Shown here: piece by piece, positions 59,456 to 64,000 of the stretch
Layout of the letters: each line of letters begins with the position of its first letter
Numbering within the stretch: position 1 is the stretch's first letter
Assembly: GCF_023028345.1 (NCBI RefSeq)
Contig: NZ_CP095488.1
Coordinates: forward strand, 310,001-374,000
Direction: 5' to 3'
Length of the DNA: 64,000 nucleotides
Source: Halorientalis marina
Lineage (GTDB): Archaea > Halobacteriota > Halobacteria > Halobacteriales > Haloarculaceae
Position numbers and translations under genes: made by a program
The notes under the pieces: generated by a model
The model's input: only the letters and a program-made list of their open reading frames with translations
Told to the model about the DNA's origin: nothing
Database searches by the model: none

Positions 59456-59635
59456 GTGGCGTCGGCTCGTAATTCTCAGCGAACTGTTTTTCGACGTATC
59501 GCTCAGCGTTCGTACGCTAAGTGGCCCGTGTACGACTCGCCACCGCTGTACGATCGGACCTCGCTCGCTGGGCTGGAATCGGACGTACGTGTCGTATCAG
59601 AAACCTGGTTTGACCACGACGAACACGACTCGATA
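59456..59635 (+). pseudogene. N-terminal fragment of IS4-superfamily transposase
   Basis: From GTG 59456 about 60 residues (ARNSQRTVFRRIAQRSYAKW, then DRTSLAGLESDVRVVSETWF) align with the start of the intact transposase at 12879. Similarity ends near HDEHDSID at about 59635. The IS terminal block expected upstream is missing, as the fragment starts right at the Tfx stop. It is a dead remnant on the strand opposite to the other copies. Confidence 0.8.
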
Positions 59636-59754
59636 GATCCATCTATCGAATCCTCGTACAACCCCGAATCATTCCGTACGCAGAGCAAACAGGGGATCCC
59701 CAGTAGTGCCAGCTGCTCGATAACGAAGTCACATACATACTCAGAATCCACCTC

Positions 59755-60030
59755 GCGCTGTAACCGACCCCTCCCTACTTCGCTCGGTCTTGCGACCTCG
59801 CTCGTTGAGGGAGGGGCTTTGATGTGGGACTCGCCCTCAGTTGTCGCCGGGAAGGAAGGTCGTTCCTCACCCGTACCGAACGACCTTCGGGGTCGGCGCC
59901 CCCACCATTCAGGGGCCGGGCTACTGCGGCCCGTGATACCGGCGACGTGTGCGACGGTATCACTGACTACTGATACGGTGGCCCCCGAAAAAACCCCTTC
60001 GGATAGCGAGTCTATCAGCGACAACACCGA
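59755..60030 (-). mobile_element. right-end relic of a TnpB (IS1341-type) element
   Basis: On the minus strand the hairpin with arms CCCCTCCCT/AGGGAGGGG (59768-59816) closely matches the right-end hairpin of the tnpB at 18004 (arms CCCCTGCCT/AGGCAGGGG), including the intervening ACGAGCG and GAGCGAAGTAGG-like parts. Upstream the frame reads a tail like that of TnpB (KAPPSTSEVARPSEVGRG), but no nuclease domain remains. It is a solo right end. Confidence 0.5.
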
Positions 60031-60078
60031 TGTTCGTTTCCCACCGTGTCGGCTTCCTCTCCGGCCTACTCGCTTCGT

Positions 60079-60129
60079 GCTTCCGACCAGTCGGAAGCCC
60101 TCGCTTCTTGAGGCCGGAGGCTCCGCCTC
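60079..60129. repeat. two hairpins matching the block at 16333-16356
   Basis: GCTTCCGA-CCAG-TCGGAAGC (60079-60098) and GAGGC-CGGAGGCTCCG-CCTC (60110-60129). The second, with its flank, is identical over 24 bases to the third hairpin at 16333-16356, and both are followed by (C/A)TGCTGAACCG. A second transposon-end relic. Confidence 0.6.
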
Positions 60130-60281
60130 GGAAAATGCTGAACCGATTCGATAGCTGTACGAAAATTCGATGGTTGGACGCGAACGCCTTACTAAGGCTG
60201 TCTCAACCCTCTATCTGCAATGGCAGAACGCAACGACCGACACGTCGAAGATAGTGGTCCTGAACCGGGGGGTAGCTAATT

Positions 60282-60602
60282 ATGCGCGTTCCCGCCCCGA
60301 AAAACAAACTCGTCGCCTTCACGCTCGTCGGTGCGCTCCTCACAGCTGGTGTCGCCGGGGCCCTTGCGCTGCCCGGTGGCGGCCTCGCGCAGGCTGGCGA
60401 GCAACCTAACTCACCAGATACGCCCGCGTCAGACGCCTCACAACAGGTTACTGCGGATGCGCCGACGCCGAATCAGGAGTTCACCCCAGCAGTCCAGACA
60501 CGGTCCGGATACGAGGACGGAGAACACGAGGAGTATGAAGAGGACGACGAGGAAGAATACGAAAAGGAGCACGAGGACGAAGAACACGAAGAGGACGAGT
60601 GA
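60282..60602 (+). CDS. secreted acidic protein of ApbE operon
   Basis: A 106-residue protein with a signal peptide (KLVAFTLVGALLTAGVAGAL, cleavage near ALAQAGE) and an extremely acidic C-terminal third (Glu/Asp runs with His and Tyr). Its stop overlaps the ApbE start as GTGA, so it is translationally coupled. The Glu/Asp/His tail may bind metal or cations. No FMN-attachment motif (DGxT-type) is seen in it. Function is unknown. Confidence 0.75.
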   Translation: MRVPAPKNKLVAFTLVGALLTAGVAGALALPGGGLAQAGEQPNSPDTPASDASQQVTADAPTPNQEFTPAVQTRSGYEDGEHEEYEEDDEEEYEKEHEDEEHEEDE

Positions 60603-61477
60603 CCGAGATGATGGGATCGCTCGCATCGGTCTACGAACGGTTCGGGGACACCTACCGCGAGTTCGAGTGTTGTGACACGATGTTTCGGATTCAGGCGACG
60701 GGCGTTCGGGCCGAGGCTGGGGCAACTGCGGCCCGAAAAACGGCTGAATCACTCGAAGCCCAGCTGAACGCCTTCGATGCGGCGAGTGCCGTCAGCCAGC
60801 TCAACCGTGAAGGAGAAGTCAGGAACGAACACGTTGCCCGAATCGTTCGCCGTGGAATCGAATACAACGACCGGACCGGTGGGGTGTTCGATATTCACCA
60901 GGGACGCGTCGAACAAGGCCTCAAAACGTTCTTGCGTGGTGACAGTGAGACACCACCAACGGAGTTTGATACCGGAACTGTCCGAACCAGCGGATCTCAC
61001 ATCACGACCGACGTCGAACTCGACCTGAATGGCCTCGCCAAAGGATACATCGTGGATCGAACCGCCGAGACGCTCACGGGACTCGGCCGATGCGGGTTCG
61101 TCAGTGGTGGAGGGGATATGTCTCCACCGGCGGGACCGGTCGCCATCGAGAGCCCATACGGTGACGACACACCGCTGAAGGTCCTCGACACGGACTGGTA
61201 CGTCGCAACATCCGGCGGATACCGACGGTCGCGAAACGGTACTGACCACGTCTACGATCCGACCACCGAATCGCTCGGCTCTCGCCATGAATCGGTCACC
61301 GTCGTGGCGCGCCGAGACTGTATGGAAGCCGACGCCCTGGCGACGACTCTCGCGGCACTCCCACTTGCCAAGGCAAGCGAATTAGCATCGGAGTGGGAGG
61401 GTCTGGAGGCGCTCATCATCCACGATGGTGTCTTTCATACGACAGATGGCTTTGAGACACATGTCCTGGACACATAA
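60599..61477 (+). CDS. apbE: FAD:protein FMN transferase (ApbE family)
   Basis: A 292-residue ApbE-like protein. Family features: ECCDTMFRIQATG near the start, the central DLNGLAKGYIVDRTAETLTG, GFVSGGGDMSPP, and ATSGGYRRSRNG, then the Mg-site MEADALATTLAALPL. ApbE attaches FMN to Thr or Ser of extracytosolic redox proteins. The enzyme here lacks an obvious signal peptide, so it may act inside or be exported with a partner. GTG 60599 overlaps the upstream stop; ATGs follow at 60608 and 60611. Confidence 0.9.
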   Translation: MTEMMGSLASVYERFGDTYREFECCDTMFRIQATGVRAEAGATAARKTAESLEAQLNAFDAASAVSQLNREGEVRNEHVARIVRRGIEYNDRTGGVFDIHQGRVEQGLKTFLRGDSETPPTEFDTGTVRTSGSHITTDVELDLNGLAKGYIVDRTAETLTGLGRCGFVSGGGDMSPPAGPVAIESPYGDDTPLKVLDTDWYVATSGGYRRSRNGTDHVYDPTTESLGSRHESVTVVARRDCMEADALATTLAALPLAKASELASEWEGLEALIIHDGVFHTTDGFETHVLDT

Positions 61478-61748
61478 GCAACGAATCACCGTCGTGGCGA
61501 TGGTCGTCTTAGTGGTGGCTGTCCCTGCTCTTTGGCAGATCGGAGACGTGCGTGCCGCCCAAGCGACCGAACAAAAACAAAGCGACCTCGTCGACCAGAC
61601 CGTTTCGACGCGACAGGCCCCAGCCGATTACGATGGTGACGGCATCAACGACTCCGCGGATAAGTGTCCGACACGACCGGAAAGGAAGAACGGGTTCCGG
61701 GACGCTGACGGCTGTCCCGATGTCGTCGAAACGACGGGGGCATCGTGA
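61461..61748 (+). CDS. thrombospondin type 3 repeat-like secreted or anchored protein
   Basis: A 95-residue protein starting MSWTHKQRITVVAMVVLVVA (ATG 61461, overlapping the ApbE end by 17 bases). The hydrophobic start is a signal or anchor. The C-terminus has a calcium-binding TSP3-type repeat DYDGDGINDSADKCPTRPE with a pair of Cys (KCPT, GCPD). Coupled to the next gene. A structural or calcium-sensing role is inference. Confidence 0.75.
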   Translation: MSWTHKQRITVVAMVVLVVAVPALWQIGDVRAAQATEQKQSDLVDQTVSTRQAPADYDGDGINDSADKCPTRPERKNGFRDADGCPDVVETTGAS

Positions 61749-62290
61749 TGGCACAGCTCGTCTGGCTCCTCGACCGAGGTGCCGCACTCGTGACGTATCC
61801 GGCGTTGTATCTGGCAGTTCTCACGGGAATCCTCTACAACACGGAGTCGTTTGGAATGCTCCACGAGGCCGCTCAACGAATCCATATCGAACTCTCCGTG
61901 TTCGCGATGATCGTCACGTTGCTACATGCGGGACTCGGTGTACTTGATGCGTGGTTCGTCGTCACCGGACAGGTTCCAGCGCCGGCATACTCGATGCCGT
62001 ACTTTCTCGGCGGCGTCGCCGTAGGTGCGGGGGCACTGCTCATGCTCGTCGTCGCGGTGCTTGGCTTTACTGACGCAAAACGCTTCCATCGCCCCTGGGG
62101 CCCACGCGTCGTCCACTCATTCGCATATGCTGGGTTCGCCTTCGGGACAATTCACGCGGCCGCAATCGGGACTGATCTGACGGGACTCATCCGTCCTCTG
62201 CTGGGACCCTCAGTGGCGTTTCTCGTGTACGTGCTCCTGTTGCGTCTGTTGGTGCTTCGAGGGATTCCGTCGAACACGACTCCGGGTTAG
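61748..62290 (+). CDS. bis-histidine ferric-reductase-like membrane cytochrome
   Basis: A 180-residue membrane protein with five to six helices (ATG 61748). Two pairs of membrane histidines are visible: His46 and His60 (RIHIELSVFAMIVTLLHAGL) and His123 and His136 (VVHSFAYAGFAFGTIHAAAI). This 13-residue spacing is the heme-binding pattern of ferric-reductase-like transmembrane proteins (STEAP, MsrQ-like), predicting two b-type hemes. It is the last gene of the ApbE operon and could pass electrons across the membrane to a flavinylated partner. Confidence 0.75.
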   Translation: MAQLVWLLDRGAALVTYPALYLAVLTGILYNTESFGMLHEAAQRIHIELSVFAMIVTLLHAGLGVLDAWFVVTGQVPAPAYSMPYFLGGVAVGAGALLMLVVAVLGFTDAKRFHRPWGPRVVHSFAYAGFAFGTIHAAAIGTDLTGLIRPLLGPSVAFLVYVLLLRLLVLRGIPSNTTPG

Positions 62291-62808
62291 TAGCTGTCCC
62301 AAAGGCCTAGGATACGGTCGACGACTTTGTCTGTGAACGAGCGCCGGTGAACCGTGTAGAGGTAGTTGACGCGATCGGGATCTCTGACTTCGTAGACGAC
62401 ACTTCGGCCGTCGCGTTCTTTCGTGACGAGGTCAGCCTCGGCGAGCTTCGAAAGATGCCACGAGACGGTCGATTGCGCCTTGTCGAGGCGGTCGCTGAGT
62501 TCGGTTGTCGAGAGCGGACCGTCCGTGAGAAGATGTGCGAGGATGCGGCGACTGTATTCCCGGCGCAGCGCGTTCATCACTGTTCGATCGGCTTCGTCGA
62601 ACTCGGCAGCCGGATAGTACCGCGTGTACTTGCCGTCGTCCGAGACGTCGATCAGGTCCTCATCGGCGAGCCACCTGAGCTGGTACTGGAGCGTCCCTTG
62701 TGCGTACTCAAGATCGTCGAGGAGCGCGCGAAAGTGAATTCCGGGCGTCCCGGCTATCCGCTGGTAGATTTCCCGCCGAGAGGCCAATTCGAGATCCGAG
62801 TCCGACAT
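62287..62808 (-). CDS. tandem winged-helix (ArsR/MarR-like) regulator
   Basis: A 173-residue protein with two winged helices. First: REIYQRIAGTPGIHFRALLD, LEYAQGTLQYQLRWLADEDL, and wing DGKYTRYYP. Second: RRILAHLLTDGPLSTTELSD, KAQSTVSWHLSKLAEADLV, wing DGRSVVYEV. Its stop overlaps the stop of the ApbE operon's last gene by 4 bases (convergent). It probably regulates an adjacent operon. Confidence 0.85.
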   Translation of the reverse strand: MSDSDLELASRREIYQRIAGTPGIHFRALLDDLEYAQGTLQYQLRWLADEDLIDVSDDGKYTRYYPAAEFDEADRTVMNALRREYSRRILAHLLTDGPLSTTELSDRLDKAQSTVSWHLSKLAEADLVTKERDGRSVVYEVRDPDRVNYLYTVHRRSFTDKVVDRILGLWDSY

Positions 62809-62811
62809 TGC

Positions 62812-63099
62812 TCAGTCCCGCGTCAAAGCGACGAAAAACGCCAGGAGGCCACCGAGGATCAGGATTGCACTCCCGTGTTCGAGTAATTCCAGCGTCGCGT
62901 ACGGGAAGTACGGGAGCAGCGGGTACTCGAGAAACACGATGAGTCCGTAGACGGCGAACATCGCGTACCCGAGCGTAACGATCCACATACGACGATCACG
63001 TTCCCGGCGCCATGCGAGGAAGCTGAGTACACTCAGGCCTGCAGCGAGGACGAAGATACCCAGACTAACGTATTGTTCGAGGAGTTGAGCGAGTGGCAT
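62812..63099 (-). CDS. small three-helix membrane protein
   Basis: A 95-residue protein starting MPLAQLLEQYVSLGIFVLAA (ATG 63099; a longer frame has no family features). Three membrane helices with RRERDRR between first and second. Coupled to the winged-helix gene (3 bases). The pairing of a small membrane protein with a winged-helix regulator recurs in this window. Function is unknown. Confidence 0.6.
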   Translation of the reverse strand: MPLAQLLEQYVSLGIFVLAAGLSVLSFLAWRRERDRRMWIVTLGYAMFAVYGLIVFLEYPLLPYFPYATLELLEHGSAILILGGLLAFFVALTRD

Positions 63100-63442
63100 A
63101 CGTTGTACCTGTACACACGGCCGGTGCGACGTGCTCGGCGATCGATACAATTCAATCGAAGGGAGTAGCGGGGAAAACGATTGGCGTTCAACCGTCGAAT
63201 CCAATCTTATGCATTGAGATGACCGGCCTCAACCAATGGTTCGCTACATTTCTCTTCGAGGAGTTCAGTAGACGCTCAATACTGGCCTCCAAGCAAGAGA
63301 CCCGACTCTTCAGGTGAGAATACCCATTGTTCCCACGGGGGTTCGTTGTTTGTAACAGCGTGGTCACGTGACTGCGCGCCCTGTGTTCAGCATATTTCGT
63401 GAACCGGCCCTTTTTTGAAACACGGAGGTGACACGCCGCGGT
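63100..63442. other. intergenic stretch with a half copy of the dispersed palindrome
   Basis: No gene is seen in 343 bases. A half element CTTATGCATTGAGATGACC followed by GGCCTCAACC sits at 63206-63233, matching the left arm of the repeats at 44071 and 51311. The inverted second arm and IS block are absent. Confidence 0.5.
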
Positions 63443-64000
63443 CTATTCGAATAGCCGGTTATTCAGCGCCGAGAGGCCCACGTTGAGCAGCAGGAACACG
63501 ACGAATCCGACAGCAATCCACCCCCATTCCGTGAGGGAGAGGGGAACGACCTCGAAGAAGGTATGCAGTGGTGTGTACAGAACTGCGAGCTGGACGAGGA
63601 GTGAGACGCCGATCGCACCGACGAGCCAGGGGTTCGAGCGCAGCGTCTGGTCGTACCGCGAGCGGATGACCTGAATGCGGATCAGCTCGACGACCACGAT
63701 AAACGTAAACAGGAGCGACTGGGCGCGGAGAAGCGATCCCGTGTGGTCGAGCCCGTAGAAGAACACACCCAACCCGGTCACAGCCAACAGCACGGCGATG
63801 GTCAGTATCGACACGAGAACGCGCGTGTTGATTACCCCCTCGTCAGTGGGGCGTGGGGGGCGATCCATGAGTCCGTCCCCGTGCGGGTCAGCGCCCAGCG
63901 CGAGCGCGGGCAGCGTGTCCGCGACGAGGTTGATCCAGAGGATCAGGATCGGCGTCAGAATCAGCGCCTGGGACGTCCCGGAGAACAGCCCGGGAAAGAG
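63443..64000 (-). CDS. C-terminal part of a P-type cation-transporting ATPase (partial)
   Basis: The frame is open to base 64000, so the N-terminus lies beyond the window. The 185 residues seen hold the last membrane helices of a P-type ATPase. LWINLVADTLPALALGADP matches the M6/M7 loop of Ca2+/Mg2+-type pumps (LWxNLVTDxxPALALGxxP), followed by RPPRPTDEGV and four more helices. It should pump a divalent or monovalent cation. The catalytic DKTGT lies outside the window. Confidence 0.9.
   Translation of the reverse strand, partial: LFPGLFSGTSQALILTPILILWINLVADTLPALALGADPHGDGLMDRPPRPTDEGVINTRVLVSILTIAVLLAVTGLGVFFYGLDHTGSLLRAQSLLFTFIVVVELIRIQVIRSRYDQTLRSNPWLVGAIGVSLLVQLAVLYTPLHTFFEVVPLSLTEWGWIAVGFVVFLLLNVGLSALNNRLFE

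Noticed and set aside
59503-60027. A 174-residue minus-strand protein gene
   Set aside because: It runs across an IS fragment and a TnpB right-end hairpin; only its middle part resembles a TnpB tail, so it is not a gene.

Overview
The window is haloarchaeal (class Halobacteria). The DNA is GC-rich, the proteins are strongly acidic, and secreted proteins carry twin-arginine (Tat) leaders and archaeal lipoboxes. Many genes look leaderless, with a TATA box about 25 bases before the start. Regulators are of haloarchaeal winged-helix, Lrp, HTH-10 and Tfx types, and the insertion sequences (IS4-superfamily, IS1595, IS1341/TnpB) are of kinds common in haloarchaea. I cannot assign a genus. I see no rRNA, tRNA or CRISPR array.

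Layout. 1-7.3 kb: an ABC-2 type exporter with a secreted beta-domain protein, a bactofilin-like/MFS pair and other membrane proteins. 7.8-10.9 kb: an integration module with a tyrosine recombinase, a small protein and a winged-helix regulator, next to a toxin-antitoxin scar. 11-19.3 kb: a mobile-element mosaic holding an intact IS4-type element, an IS1595 element with a possible -1 frameshift site, gene fragments and a TnpB element, with an A-type Fe-S carrier and an Lrp regulator between. 19.3-24.3 kb: small membrane proteins, a CPBP protease and winged-helix regulators. 24.6-29.4 kb: metabolic genes (glutaredoxin/peroxiredoxin-like fusion, cupin, acyl-CoA synthetase, amidase). 29.4-31.8 kb: small conserved plasmid-type genes with a SWIM zinc protein.

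31.9-42.6 kb is the most striking region. A run of minus-strand genes encodes Tat-led, SipW/TasA-like secreted proteins (one small fibre-like subunit, two with von Willebrand A domains, two accessory proteins), a SipW-type signal peptidase, an Asp/Gly-rich repeat protein and a tiny membrane protein. Two membrane-linked winged-helix regulators are divergent from it and a TatA gene follows. It looks like a complete system for making and exporting a surface fibre or adhesin.

42.7-53.3 kb: a PIN/UPF0175 toxin-antitoxin pair, then two dead, same-orientation IS4-type elements flanking a secreted FG-GAP lipoprotein, a large surface protein with a papain-like/C39-like domain, and an RHH/RelE pair. 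A dispersed palindrome marks the left side of each IS. 53.3-55.9 kb: redox and iron genes (zinc ribbon, DCC thiol protein, 2Fe-2S ferredoxin, Dps-like ferritin) and an HTH-10 regulator. 56-59.5 kb: a molybdate/tungstate ABC transporter divergent from a Tfx regulator. 59.5-60.2 kb: transposon relics. 60.3-62.3 kb: an ApbE operon (secreted acidic protein, FMN transferase, calcium-repeat protein, bis-histidine membrane cytochrome-like protein). The window ends in the C-terminus of a P-type cation ATPase.
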